Part shown: positions 11,981 through 20,904 of the stretch, one piece after another
How the letters are laid out: every line of letters starts with the position of its first letter
Position numbering within the stretch: the stretch's first letter is position 1
From: Anaerolinea thermophila
Lineage (GTDB): Bacteria > Chloroflexota > Anaerolineae > Anaerolineales > Villigracilaceae
Length of the DNA: 23,025 nucleotides
Direction of reading: 5' to 3'
Assembly (NCBI GenBank): GCA_020722305.1
Contig: DYLB01000010.1
Coordinates: 1-23,025 of the forward strand
Program-made: the position numbers and the translations under genes
Notes under the pieces: generated by a model
The model's database searches: none
What the model was told of the DNA's origin: nothing
Seen by the model: only the letters and a program-made list of their open reading frames with translations

Positions 11981-14428
11981 ATGACGATCCTTGCTGAAGT
12001 TCTGGATGGTTTTACGACGGCGGGGGAATTGTTCGAGCCGGGTGCGGACGGTGCGGTGCGCTGTGTGGCTTGCGCCCACCGCTGCCTGATCCGGCCCGGC
12101 AGGCGCGGCATCTGCCAGGTGCGTTTCAATGACAACGGTGAGCTGCGCGTGCCATGGGGTTACGTGGCTGCCCTGCAAAGCGACCCCATTGAGAAAAAGC
12201 CTTTTTCGCACGTGCTTCCCAGCGCCAACGCGCTGACGTTCGGGATGCTGGGATGCGATTTCCATTGCCCTTACTGCTTTACCGGCGATACGCAAGTCAT
12301 AACCGGCGAGGGGCCAAAGCCATTATCGGACTGTTTCGATCTCTGCGAGCGGTTCGAGCGGCGCGTTGACGGCGAAACAGGTTATCCGGCCGATTTGTAT
12401 GCGATCAGCGCTTCGGGGGCCAGGAGGAAGGTCAAGGCTGTATTCAAGCATGCCTACCAGGGAGATCTTAAAGTGATTACTCCCTATTATTTGCCTGCTT
12501 TGAAATGCACGCCGGACCATAAGGTATTTGCGGCGGATGATGTTGGCGTGGAGCCGGTCCTGACCCGCGCCGCCGAGCTGTCGAAAAAATCTTACCTTGC
12601 CGTCCCGAAGCATCATTCCTTTTCAGTGCCACAAGTTGTGGATGTGTTGTCGGTCCTTTCGACTCACCATATCGAATACCAGATTCCCTGGAAATTGTCG
12701 GATGACCAGATCCAGACGGTCATGACGGAGACAGAACAGGGGCGCTCCTCCCAGGAGATAGGCGCGAAACTTGGCTTAGATCCCTCTTATGTTCGACATA
12801 TTCGCAGCAAATATCGTCGCGGAAAGATAAAGAAAACGATTGTAGAAGGCGCATTAGTAAATGGCGGTTTGGTTCGCTTCCCAAATGAACACAAGCCGGG
12901 AATTCCAGCCCATCTACCTTTGACGGAAGAATTTGCCCGGTTATTGGGTCTCTATTGCGCAGAAGGTTCGGTCGTAAAGAGTAAAGATCGTCCGAACAGT
13001 CTGACGATAACCTTCAACTTTTCCCCTCAAGAATTTGGTTTTGCGGATGAAACCGTCCAACTGCTAAAACATTGCTTGGGGGTGGATGCACAAGTGGTCA
13101 AACGGCAGACAACTTTGGGCGTGTCTGTAATGAAGGCTTCTGCCGGGTTGTTGTTGAAGAGTCTGGCCGGCGGGAAAGCCCAGGATAAACACGTACCTGC
13201 CCAAATCTTTAATGCGCCTAGAAATGTCGCGAAGGCTTTCCTGGATGCTTATGTCGCCGGAGACGGCCATTGCTACCCTAATGGCAAAGTTACCATTACA
13301 ACGGTTTCTTCATCTCTTGCTTATGGCATCGCATGGCTGGCTTTGAAATTGGGATGTTTGCCCTCCATCTATCCCGCGAAAATGCCCAATACTGCGACAA
13401 TCCAAGGCCGGACGGTTAATCGAGCGCCGTATCAATACACTGTTGTTTGGTATAAGGATAATGCAAGCCGAGCCAGAATGGTCGAGACGGAAAAATTCTA
13501 CCTTGTTCCCATCAAGGAAATCGAAACAGAACCTTTCGAAGGCGATGTTTTCAACATAGAGGTGGAACAAGAGCATAACTATCTGGCCGGTTTTTTTGCG
13601 GTTTCGAACTGCCAGAACTGGCTGACCTCCCAGGCCGGGCGTGATCCCGAGGCGGAGGCGTCGGTCAACCTGATCCGCAAGATCACGCCGGAGCAGATGG
13701 TGGAATACGCCCGCCGTGTCCGGGCGGAGGTGGTGGTCTCGTCGTATAACGAGCCGCTAATCACCAGCGAATGGGCGGTGGGGATCTTCAAACAGGCCAG
13801 AGCCGCCGGGCTGAAATGCGCCTTCGTCTCGAACGGTAACGCCACGCCGGAGGCCCTGGCCTATTTGCGTCCTTACCTGGACGCCTATAAAGTTGACCTG
13901 AAATCCATGCAGGCCAAAAACTACCGCCAGTTGGGTGGCGTGCTCAAGCACGTGCTGGAGACCATCCAGAAGGCGCACGAACTGGGGTTGTGGGTCGAAG
14001 TGGTGACACTGGTCATCCCCGGTTTCAACGACAGCAATGACGAACTGTGGGACGCAGCCCGCTTCCTGGCGAGGGTCTCGCCCGACATCCCCTGGCACGT
14101 GACTGCCTTCCATAAAGACTATCACATGACCGACCCGGAGAATACGCCGGCGAAGACCCTGCTGCGGGCGGCCGAGATCGGAGGCGAGGCCGGGCTGCGC
14201 TACGTCTACGCCGGCAACCTGCCCGGCATGGTGGACGAGTACGAGGATACCCATTGTCCGCAATGTAACATGGTGCTGGTGAAGCGCAGGGCTTACGTGA
14301 TCCGCGAGTACCACATCACGTCGAATGGAACCTGCCCGAAGTGCGGCGCGAAGATCCCCGGGGTCTGGCCTGAAGACCCGGACCGCGTCACCCTGAACGG
14401 GTACGGTTTCCCGCTGCCTGTTTATTGA
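11981..14428 (+). CDS. amrS: AmrS-type radical SAM enzyme interrupted by an intein
   Basis: An 815-residue precursor: residues 1-98 and 544-815 form a 370-residue radical SAM enzyme of the AmmeMemoRadiSam (AmrS) family, and residues 99-543 are an intein. The N-extein has a Cys-rich segment (RCVACAHRCLIRPG, then GICQV), the EKKPFSHVLP motif and GCDFHCPY. The C-extein starts CQNW, restoring the CxxxCxxC cluster motif CDFHCPYC after splicing, and continues through VVVSSYNEPLI, KVDLKSM and a closing CPQC...CPKCG zinc-ribbon-like pair and IPGVW. These ends are typical of AmrS and related to pyruvate formate-lyase activases. AGGAGG (11971-11976) precedes the ATG. The Memo and AMMECR1 partners are not in the window. 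The reaction is unproven for the family. Confidence 0.93.
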   Translation: MTILAEVLDGFTTAGELFEPGADGAVRCVACAHRCLIRPGRRGICQVRFNDNGELRVPWGYVAALQSDPIEKKPFSHVLPSANALTFGMLGCDFHCPYCFTGDTQVITGEGPKPLSDCFDLCERFERRVDGETGYPADLYAISASGARRKVKAVFKHAYQGDLKVITPYYLPALKCTPDHKVFAADDVGVEPVLTRAAELSKKSYLAVPKHHSFSVPQVVDVLSVLSTHHIEYQIPWKLSDDQIQTVMTETEQGRSSQEIGAKLGLDPSYVRHIRSKYRRGKIKKTIVEGALVNGGLVRFPNEHKPGIPAHLPLTEEFARLLGLYCAEGSVVKSKDRPNSLTITFNFSPQEFGFADETVQLLKHCLGVDAQVVKRQTTLGVSVMKASAGLLLKSLAGGKAQDKHVPAQIFNAPRNVAKAFLDAYVAGDGHCYPNGKVTITTVSSSLAYGIAWLALKLGCLPSIYPAKMPNTATIQGRTVNRAPYQYTVVWYKDNASRARMVETEKFYLVPIKEIETEPFEGDVFNIEVEQEHNYLAGFFAVSNCQNWLTSQAGRDPEAEASVNLIRKITPEQMVEYARRVRAEVVVSSYNEPLITSEWAVGIFKQARAAGLKCAFVSNGNATPEALAYLRPYLDAYKVDLKSMQAKNYRQLGGVLKHVLETIQKAHELGLWVEVVTLVIPGFNDSNDELWDAARFLARVSPDIPWHVTAFHKDYHMTDPENTPAKTLLRAAEIGGEAGLRYVYAGNLPGMVDEYEDTHCPQCNMVLVKRRAYVIREYHITSNGTCPKCGAKIPGVWPEDPDRVTLNGYGFPLPVY
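12275..13609 (+). other. Intein with LAGLIDADG homing endonuclease in amrS
   Basis: A 445-residue protein-splicing element, residues 99-543 of the precursor. Block A begins with Cys99 (CFTGDTQVITGEG), block B has CTPDH (T177, H180), block F is VFNIEVEQEHNYLA (523-536) and block G ends FFAVSN, followed by extein Cys544. The penultimate residue is Ser, not the usual His. Between the splicing halves are a helix-turn-helix-like stretch (about 240-285, QEIGAKLGLDPSYVRHIR) and two LAGLIDADG-type motifs (LLGLYCAEG 321-329; FLDAYVAGDG 420-429), so homing may be active. Base composition is more AT-rich than the flanking exteins, consistent with horizontal arrival. Confidence 0.95.
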
Positions 14429-14459
14429 TTTGGAACATATTTTCCCCTTTTCCCGTTAC

Positions 14460-14496
14460 AGACCCGATGAGCGATACTCGTCCATCGGGTCTTGTG
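14460..14496 (+). terminator. Probable terminator after the radical SAM gene
   Basis: AGACCCGATG (14460-14469) pairs perfectly with CATCGGGTCT (14483-14492) around a 13-nt loop that has further pairing. The T tract is weak (TGTGT), so termination efficiency is uncertain. Confidence 0.6.
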
Positions 14497-14535
14497 TATA
14501 ATGAATGTGTGATTCCCCCATTTTCCCAAAAGAGG
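14497..14535 (+). promoter_or_regulatory. -10 box and ribosome binding site of alpha-2-macroglobulin gene
   Basis: A perfect TATAAT (14497-14502) directly follows the terminator hairpin; no good -35 is seen. AGAGG at 14531-14535, 5 nt before ATG 14541, selects that start over an ATG at 14505. Confidence 0.45.
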
Positions 14536-14540
14536 CTCCC

Positions 14541-17500
14541 ATGAAGTCAAAAAACTTCACCTGGCGGTTTGTCCCTGCCATCCTGGTCATCCTTTCCCTG
14601 GCGTGCAGCCTGTTGACGCCGCAGCCGACTCCTGAGCCGCTGCCCACCTCTACGCCCCTGCCCACGCCGTTCCCGACCCCCTCCGAGCCGCTGCCTCCGG
14701 CCCTGGTCGAAGTGGACCCGGCCCCGGGCAGCCAGATTTCCTTGAATCCCGCTTTCAAATTCTATTTCAACCAGCCCATGGACCGCGCCTCGGTCGAAGC
14801 CTCGCTCTCCAACCTGCAAGGCGCGTTCACCTGGCTGGACGACGCCACCCTGAGCGTGGAAACCGGCCTCTTGCTGGCCCCGAACGACACCTTCAGCTTC
14901 ACCCTCGAAAACATCCGGGCGGCGAACGGACTGACCCTGCCGGAAGCGCAGACCTACTCGTACACTACCGCCGACAGCCTGCGCGTCACCCAAATGCTGC
15001 CGGAACCGGATACCGCCGAAGTCCAACCGACTTCGGCGGTGGTGGTGGCGTTCAACCAGCCGGTCGTGGCCCTCGGCGCCGAGATGGCCTCCCAGCCTGC
15101 TCCCATCCAACTGGACCCGCCCGCAACCGGGACCGGCGAATGGCTCAACACCAGCACCTACATCTTCTATCCCGAACCGGCGCTCGAAGGCGGCAGGGAC
15201 TACACCGTCCGCCTGAACCCGGTGGTCAGCACCGCCGACAGCCCCCTGGCAGACGACCAGCCCAGCGCCTGGACATTCACCACGTCCATGCCGCGCCTGC
15301 TGACCTACGAACCGACCACGGATTTCCTCGACCTGGACGGGAAGATCACCCTGACCTTCAATCAGCCGATGGACACGGCCAGCGTGGAAGCCGCCTTTTC
15401 CTTTTCCGGCCCCGGCGGGAGCGTCCCCGGACAGGTGGCCTGGGAGGCGAACGATACGCGTTTGACTTTCACCCCGGCCGCGCGCCTGTCGCGAAACAGC
15501 CGGTACATCCTCTCGGTCAGCACGCAGGCCAAAGGTCGCGGCGGGAGCGCCCTGGAAGCTCCCGTGCTGGTGGATTTCACCACCTACCCGGAGATGTCCA
15601 TCACCGGCACGGACCCGGCCTCCGGCCAACTCAGCAGCCAGTACGGCTCCGTCACCGTTTACTTTAGTGCGCCATTGGCCAGGGGCAGTTACCAGGATGA
15701 CGTCACGATCTCGCCTGCCGACACGGAAATGAACGTCTACCAGGCCGACGGGACCTCCCTGGGCCTGTACGGGTCGTTCGCCCCCGAAACGACTTACACG
15801 GTGACGGTCTCGGGCGCTATCGAAGACAAATGGGGGCAGTCGGTGGGCAAGCCGTACACCTTCACGTTCAGCACCCCGCGCGCCAAACCGACCGTGCAAA
15901 TGCCCTACCTGGACGGATCGGGCGTGTTCTACGTCCAGCCGGATAACCCGCAGTTTTACGTCCAGGCTGTCAACGTGGATTACCTGGATGTCGGGCGCGG
16001 TACCGTCCCGCTCACCGACCTGATTGCCTTCTCCAGCGGCGGTCTCGACATACGCACTTATTACCCCGATAACCTGACATCCTGGCGGATCCGCCTCGAT
16101 TCCGTGACCAATACCAGCGAACCGGCGGCGCTCGTCCCCGACCCGGATGGCGGCGGGCTGGCCCCAGGCATTTACTATTTCTACGTCCAGCCGCCGGCCG
16201 GGACGGAGGGCATCAAACAGGGCTGGGACGTGACCTTCCTGGTTGCCAGCCACATCAACCTGGTGCTGAAGATCGGCGCGCAGGATGCCCTGGTCTGGGC
16301 GGTGGACACGCGCACCAACGCCCCCCTGGCGAACGCGCCGGTCTCGTTGTATAACGAGACCGGCCGGCTGCTGGCCGCCGGCCAGACCGACGCCAATGGC
16401 CTGTGGCAGACTGGCATTCCCACCCAGGATAACCTCTACGGGGCCTTTTACGCCGTCACCGGAGCGCCCGGCGAGGACACCTTCGGCCTGGGCATCTCGC
16501 AGTGGAATTCGGGGATTTCCTCCTGGTCTTACGAAATCCCCTCCGACACGAGTCCGCCGCACACGCAAATCTATTTGTACACCGACCGCCCCATCTACCG
16601 CCCCGGACAGACGATCTACTTCAACGCCGTGGTCCGCCAGGCCTTTGACGGCCGTTACACCCCCCTGCCGGACCGGAGCATCCAGCTCGAACTGCGCGAT
16701 GACAACGGCCTGCTGCTCAAGACTTTCAATCTGTCCCTGTCGGAATACGGAACGGTGAACGGCGAGTACACCCTGTCTGCGGATGCCCAGCCGGGGAACT
16801 ATTATTTCACCACCGCCACCCCGACTTCTTTGTATACATACTTCCATGTGGCGGAATACCGCAAACCGGAAATTGACCTCTCGGTCGCGTTTTCGCCGGA
16901 CGAAGCCCAACAGGGACAGGGGATCGAGGCGAAAGTCTCAGCCAAATATTTCTTCGGCGCGCCGGTCGGCAACCGCGCCGTGACCTGGTCGCTGTATTCC
17001 GAGCCGGGATATTTCTCCCTGCCCGGATACCGCGTCGGGCAGCATTACGCCTACTGGCTGGATTCGTCCTTCTCTGACGTGATTGCCGAAGGCACGGACG
17101 TGACCGATGGGCGCGGCGAACTGACCCTGTCTTTCACCGACCTGCCGGAATTGACCGATACGACCCAATTGACCCTGTCGGTCACGATCCAGGACGAGAG
17201 CAACCAGTATGTCTCGGCTTCGGATACGCTGCTGATGCACCCGTCCGATTTTTACGTGGGGTTGCGGGCCGATTACTGGGCGGCGCAGGCGGGGACCGCC
17301 GTCGGGTTCGACGTGCTGACCGCAGACTGGCGCACGCGCCCGGTCCCGGGCAAGGCGCTGAAAGCCGAATTCAGCCGCGTCACCTGGGAGGAGCAGGAAA
17401 TCTTCGACGGGTTCCGCTACGTCCCCGTCTTCACGCCGGTCGCCACCAGCGACCTCGCCACCGGCGCCGACGGCAAGGCCAGGCTCTCGTTCACGCCCGA

Positions 17501-20354
17501 GAAACCCGGCACTTACGTGCTGACGGTTTCGGGCGGGGGCGCTTCGTCCCAGGCCATGCTTTGGGTGAGCGGACGCGAAAGCGCCGTCTGGCCCAACCGT
17601 TCCGGCGTCCACCTCGACCTGACGCCCGACCAGGACGAATACCGCCCCGGCGATACCGCCAGCGTGTTCATCCCCAACCCGTTCGGCCAGCCCGCCCCGG
17701 CGCTGGTGACGGTCGAGCGCGGCACGGTCCACAAATCGCAACTGGTGGTCGTGGAGGCGGGCGGCTCGATCTTCTCCCTGCCGCTCAGCGACGAGGACGC
17801 GCCCAACGTTTACCTGTCCATCACCCTGCTGAACGGGCGCGACTTCCGCCAGGGATACGCCGCGCTCAAGGTCAAGCCCGAAGCCCAGACCCTGAATGTG
17901 ACCTTGCAGCCCTTCCCTGAACAGGCCGGGCCGGGTGACGAAGTGACCCTCAACCTGCTGGTCACTGATTCGACCGGGGGGCCGGTGCAGGGGCAGTTCT
18001 CGCTGGCTGTGGTGGACAAGGCCGTGCTGGCCCTGGCAGATCCGACCGTCCCCGACATCCTGGAGGCTTTTTACAGCACCCAGCCGCTCGGCATCAACAC
18101 CGGGCTGACCCTGGCCGCCGACAGCCGCAGGGCGATCTTCTTCTTCGGCGGGAAGGGCGGCGGCGGGGGCGGCGGGGAAGGGGCGCTGACCGTGCGCAGC
18201 CAGTTCCCGGATACGGCCTACTGGAACCCGGCCATCGTCACGGATGCGGACGGGCGCGCCGAGATCAAATTCACCCTGCCCGACAGCCTGACCACCTGGA
18301 ACGCCGACCTGCGTGGCCTGACGATGGACACCCGCGTCGGCCAGGCGGAGACGGAAGTCGTGACCAGCAAACCGCTGCTCATCCGGCCTGTGACGCCGCG
18401 CTTCTTCGTCGTCGGCGACCGGGTCGAGCTGGCGGCCATCGTCCACAACAACACGGACAAGGAGTTATCCGTCTCCGTCAGCCTGCGGGCTGGCGGGTTC
18501 AAACTGGACGATTCGGCCTCGCCGACCCAGGCAGTGACCCTCCCGGCCAATGGCCTCGTCCGGGTGGCCTGGTGGGGTGTGGCCCAGGACGTGAGCGAAA
18601 CCAGCCTGCTCTTCAGTGCCGACGCCGGGGAGTACCAGGACCAGGTGCTCGCCTCGGGCGGCGGCATCCCGGTGATCCATTACAGCGCGCCGCAGACCTT
18701 CGTCACCGCCGGCGTGCTGCCTGAAGCCGGCTCCCGCCAGGAAGTCGTCAGCCTGCCACGCAGCTTCGACCCGGTCGGCGGCGGCCTGACGGTCGAACTC
18801 TCGCCTTCGCTGGCCTCGGTCATCCTCGACGGGCTGGAAGTCCTCGAACCGCCGGACCCGACCTCCAGCAACGAATACCTGCTCTCGTACCTGCTCTCGC
18901 ACCTCGAGACCTACCGCGTCATCCAGGCCGCCGGGCTGGACGCGCCCGCCCTAAAGTCCCGCCTCGAAACGGCCCTTCCCGGCGTGGTCCGCAACCTGGT
19001 CCGCAATCAGTTCTACGACGGGAGCTGGGCCTGGCACACCGGCGGCCAGCCCGACCCCTACCTAACGGCCTACGTCCTATTCGGCCTGAAGCGGGCGCGG
19101 CAATCCGGCTTCGAAGTCAACGATTACGTGATCGAGCAAGCCCGCGATTACCTCTTGCTGCCTTCCAGTTTCAGCAGCCAGGAACAGCCCGAAGCCTGGG
19201 AGCTGGACCGCACGGCTTTCATCGCCTTTGCCATGAGCCAAACTGGAGAACTGCCGCCGGTCCTTACCAGCGCCCTGAACGATCACATGGAACGGCTCAG
19301 CCCCTGGGCGCAGGCGCTCCTAGCCCTGGCTCTCGATACCCAATTCCCCGGCAACGAGACCGGGCGGGCGCTGTTCTCCAACTTGCAAGGCGCGGCCATC
19401 CGTTCGGCCAGCGGCGCCCACTGGGACAGCGACTCACGCGGCTGGCGTAATCCCGGCACACCGCTCTTCACCACTGCGGCCGTCGTTTACGCCCTCTCGC
19501 AGCGCGACCCGGCCGCGCCTATCCTGGCCGACGCGGTGCGCTACCTCGCCAGCCAGCGGGACGCCGGCGGCTGGTGGGGTTCGTCCTACGAAAGCGCCTG
19601 GGTCATGATAGCCCTCAACCAGTACATGCAGGGCAGCGGCGACTATTCCGCCTCCTTCGCCTTCGACGCCCGGCTGAACGGCGCGCCGCTGGCCGAGGGT
19701 CAGGCTTCCGCTCCCGGCGCGCTGACCACGGTCACGGGGGAGGTGCCGGTCACCTCGCTCGTCCCGGACGGCCCCAACGGGCTGACCGTCAACCGCCAGG
19801 CCGGAGACGGCAAACTCTACTACCGCGCCCTGCTGGACGTCTTCTTCCCGGTGGAGGCGGCACCCGCCCTCGACCGCGGCCTGGGCATTTCCCGTGACTT
19901 CATAGATGCGGCCTGCGAAAAGGATTGCGCCCCCCTCCCGGACGTCAGCCTGGCCGCCGCTAAACAGGTCACCGCCCGTCTGACGCTGACCGTGCCGCAC
20001 GATTCGTATTACGTGGTTGTGGAAGATTTCATCCCGGCCGGGGCCGAGATCCTCAACCTGTCGCTCAAGACCTCCCAGCAGTTTGGCGCCAAAGGCCCCA
20101 CAGTGGCCGAGTACGACCCGGACGACCCGTTCGGGAGCGGCTGGGGCTGGTGGTGGTTCGACCCGGCCCGTATCTACGACGATCACATCACCTGGACGGC
20201 CGAATACCTCCCCGCCGGGACCTACGTCCTGACCTATACCCTCGTCCCGCAGCAGGCCGGGACCTTCCAGGTCATCCCCGCCCGCGCCTGGCTGAACTAC
20301 TTCCCCGAAGTGCAAGGTCGCAGCGCCGGGGCGGTGTTCGAAATAAAGCCGTAA
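14541..20354 (+). CDS. Alpha-2-macroglobulin-like lipoprotein lacking the thioester
   Basis: A 1937-residue secreted or membrane-anchored protein of the bacterial alpha-2-macroglobulin family, large protease-trapping or envelope-guarding proteins. An N-terminal signal sequence ends in LSLAC, a probable lipobox with Cys22, followed by a Pro/Thr linker. Then come several Ig-like repeats (the FNQPMD or FNQP motif recurs three times between about 70 and 290), the MG2 signature TDRPIYRPGQTIYFN near residue 680, and a bait-like poly-Gly stretch near 1206. This is followed by RSQFPDTAYWNP and the LPDSLTTW segment, the thioester-domain helices (GSWAWHTGGQPDPYLTAYVL) and a C-terminal receptor-binding-like domain. 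At the place of the usual CxEQ thioester (about residue 1440) the sequence reads PDPTSSNEYLL, so no thioester can form. The usual partner pbpC is not seen. The start at 14541 is set by AGAGG. Confidence 0.92.
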   Translation: MKSKNFTWRFVPAILVILSLACSLLTPQPTPEPLPTSTPLPTPFPTPSEPLPPALVEVDPAPGSQISLNPAFKFYFNQPMDRASVEASLSNLQGAFTWLDDATLSVETGLLLAPNDTFSFTLENIRAANGLTLPEAQTYSYTTADSLRVTQMLPEPDTAEVQPTSAVVVAFNQPVVALGAEMASQPAPIQLDPPATGTGEWLNTSTYIFYPEPALEGGRDYTVRLNPVVSTADSPLADDQPSAWTFTTSMPRLLTYEPTTDFLDLDGKITLTFNQPMDTASVEAAFSFSGPGGSVPGQVAWEANDTRLTFTPAARLSRNSRYILSVSTQAKGRGGSALEAPVLVDFTTYPEMSITGTDPASGQLSSQYGSVTVYFSAPLARGSYQDDVTISPADTEMNVYQADGTSLGLYGSFAPETTYTVTVSGAIEDKWGQSVGKPYTFTFSTPRAKPTVQMPYLDGSGVFYVQPDNPQFYVQAVNVDYLDVGRGTVPLTDLIAFSSGGLDIRTYYPDNLTSWRIRLDSVTNTSEPAALVPDPDGGGLAPGIYYFYVQPPAGTEGIKQGWDVTFLVASHINLVLKIGAQDALVWAVDTRTNAPLANAPVSLYNETGRLLAAGQTDANGLWQTGIPTQDNLYGAFYAVTGAPGEDTFGLGISQWNSGISSWSYEIPSDTSPPHTQIYLYTDRPIYRPGQTIYFNAVVRQAFDGRYTPLPDRSIQLELRDDNGLLLKTFNLSLSEYGTVNGEYTLSADAQPGNYYFTTATPTSLYTYFHVAEYRKPEIDLSVAFSPDEAQQGQGIEAKVSAKYFFGAPVGNRAVTWSLYSEPGYFSLPGYRVGQHYAYWLDSSFSDVIAEGTDVTDGRGELTLSFTDLPELTDTTQLTLSVTIQDESNQYVSASDTLLMHPSDFYVGLRADYWAAQAGTAVGFDVLTADWRTRPVPGKALKAEFSRVTWEEQEIFDGFRYVPVFTPVATSDLATGADGKARLSFTPEKPGTYVLTVSGGGASSQAMLWVSGRESAVWPNRSGVHLDLTPDQDEYRPGDTASVFIPNPFGQPAPALVTVERGTVHKSQLVVVEAGGSIFSLPLSDEDAPNVYLSITLLNGRDFRQGYAALKVKPEAQTLNVTLQPFPEQAGPGDEVTLNLLVTDSTGGPVQGQFSLAVVDKAVLALADPTVPDILEAFYSTQPLGINTGLTLAADSRRAIFFFGGKGGGGGGGEGALTVRSQFPDTAYWNPAIVTDADGRAEIKFTLPDSLTTWNADLRGLTMDTRVGQAETEVVTSKPLLIRPVTPRFFVVGDRVELAAIVHNNTDKELSVSVSLRAGGFKLDDSASPTQAVTLPANGLVRVAWWGVAQDVSETSLLFSADAGEYQDQVLASGGGIPVIHYSAPQTFVTAGVLPEAGSRQEVVSLPRSFDPVGGGLTVELSPSLASVILDGLEVLEPPDPTSSNEYLLSYLLSHLETYRVIQAAGLDAPALKSRLETALPGVVRNLVRNQFYDGSWAWHTGGQPDPYLTAYVLFGLKRARQSGFEVNDYVIEQARDYLLLPSSFSSQEQPEAWELDRTAFIAFAMSQTGELPPVLTSALNDHMERLSPWAQALLALALDTQFPGNETGRALFSNLQGAAIRSASGAHWDSDSRGWRNPGTPLFTTAAVVYALSQRDPAAPILADAVRYLASQRDAGGWWGSSYESAWVMIALNQYMQGSGDYSASFAFDARLNGAPLAEGQASAPGALTTVTGEVPVTSLVPDGPNGLTVNRQAGDGKLYYRALLDVFFPVEAAPALDRGLGISRDFIDAACEKDCAPLPDVSLAAAKQVTARLTLTVPHDSYYVVVEDFIPAGAEILNLSLKTSQQFGAKGPTVAEYDPDDPFGSGWGWWWFDPARIYDDHITWTAEYLPAGTYVLTYTLVPQQAGTFQVIPARAWLNYFPEVQGRSAGAVFEIKP

Positions 20355-20904
20355 AGTCAAAGCGAAGGTCCCGATACCACCTTGACTTGATCCCTTTGCC
20401 GTTTTCCCCGTTTTTCACGCGCCCTGCGCCGGGAGCCAGGATGCCGCCCCGGTTGATGCGGTTTTTCAGGATGGTTTGGAAGGCTTTTTCGTCAGTGGAT
20501 GACCCTTTCGAAACGAAAACCGCGTCGACATTTTCGGGTGTCAAGTCGAATTCCAGGATGCGGTTTGCCAAAGCCTGATAATCACCTTCGAGGATGGTTT
20601 TCCAGACCGCGGCGACCGAGTCGTCCAATTCTACGAGCGTAACGTGGTCCGCCAACCCGTCGAATGCTACCGTCAGGCCGATGATGGCTCCCCCGGCAAA
20701 CGGTTCGATCAACTCAGAAGGTCTCCTGTAATAACTGGTAAGCCATTGACGAATATAGGGGACCAGCCAGGTCTTTCCTCCGGGATACCTGAAAGGGCTG
20801 CGTTGTGGTACGGAAGCGACGTTGATGACTTTCTCGGTTTCCAGACCGAGAAGCGGCATTTGGAAACTATCGGAGACTTTCTTTTCTTGCTCGTTATTTC
20901 TCAC
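20272..20904 (-). pseudogene. DNA adenine methylase (D12 class), 3'-truncated
   Basis: The N-terminal part of a Dam-like D12 N6-adenine methyltransferase. Present are the SAM-binding PFRYPGGKTWLVPYI and EPFAGGAIIGL motifs, and the strongly conserved stretch NRINRGGILAPGAGR followed by GENGKGIKSRWY. Homology ends at about 20370, next to the macroglobulin stop codon (20354). From there the frame runs antisense into the macroglobulin gene to a stop at 20272. The catalytic DPPY motif and the rest of the enzyme are missing, so it should be inactive. A GTG at 20904 overlaps the rhomboid stop (GTGA); an ATG at 20859 is the alternative start. It was probably cut by a rearrangement at the macroglobulin boundary. 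Confidence 0.85.

Noticed and set aside
11981..14428. Separate endonuclease gene lying between two radical SAM gene fragments
   Set aside because: The frame is open across both junctions and the splice blocks A, B, F and G with junction cysteines are all present, so a single intein-containing gene explains it better.
18151..18190. Poly-Gly stretch of the macroglobulin as a repeat expansion or assembly error
   Set aside because: It falls at the expected bait-region position just before the conserved FPDTAYW segment and the frame continues normally.
14547..18446. Long open frames on the minus strand opposite the macroglobulin gene
   Set aside because: They have low-complexity Arg/Gly/Val-rich translations with no family resemblance and mirror the GC-rich codon bias of the real gene on the other strand.
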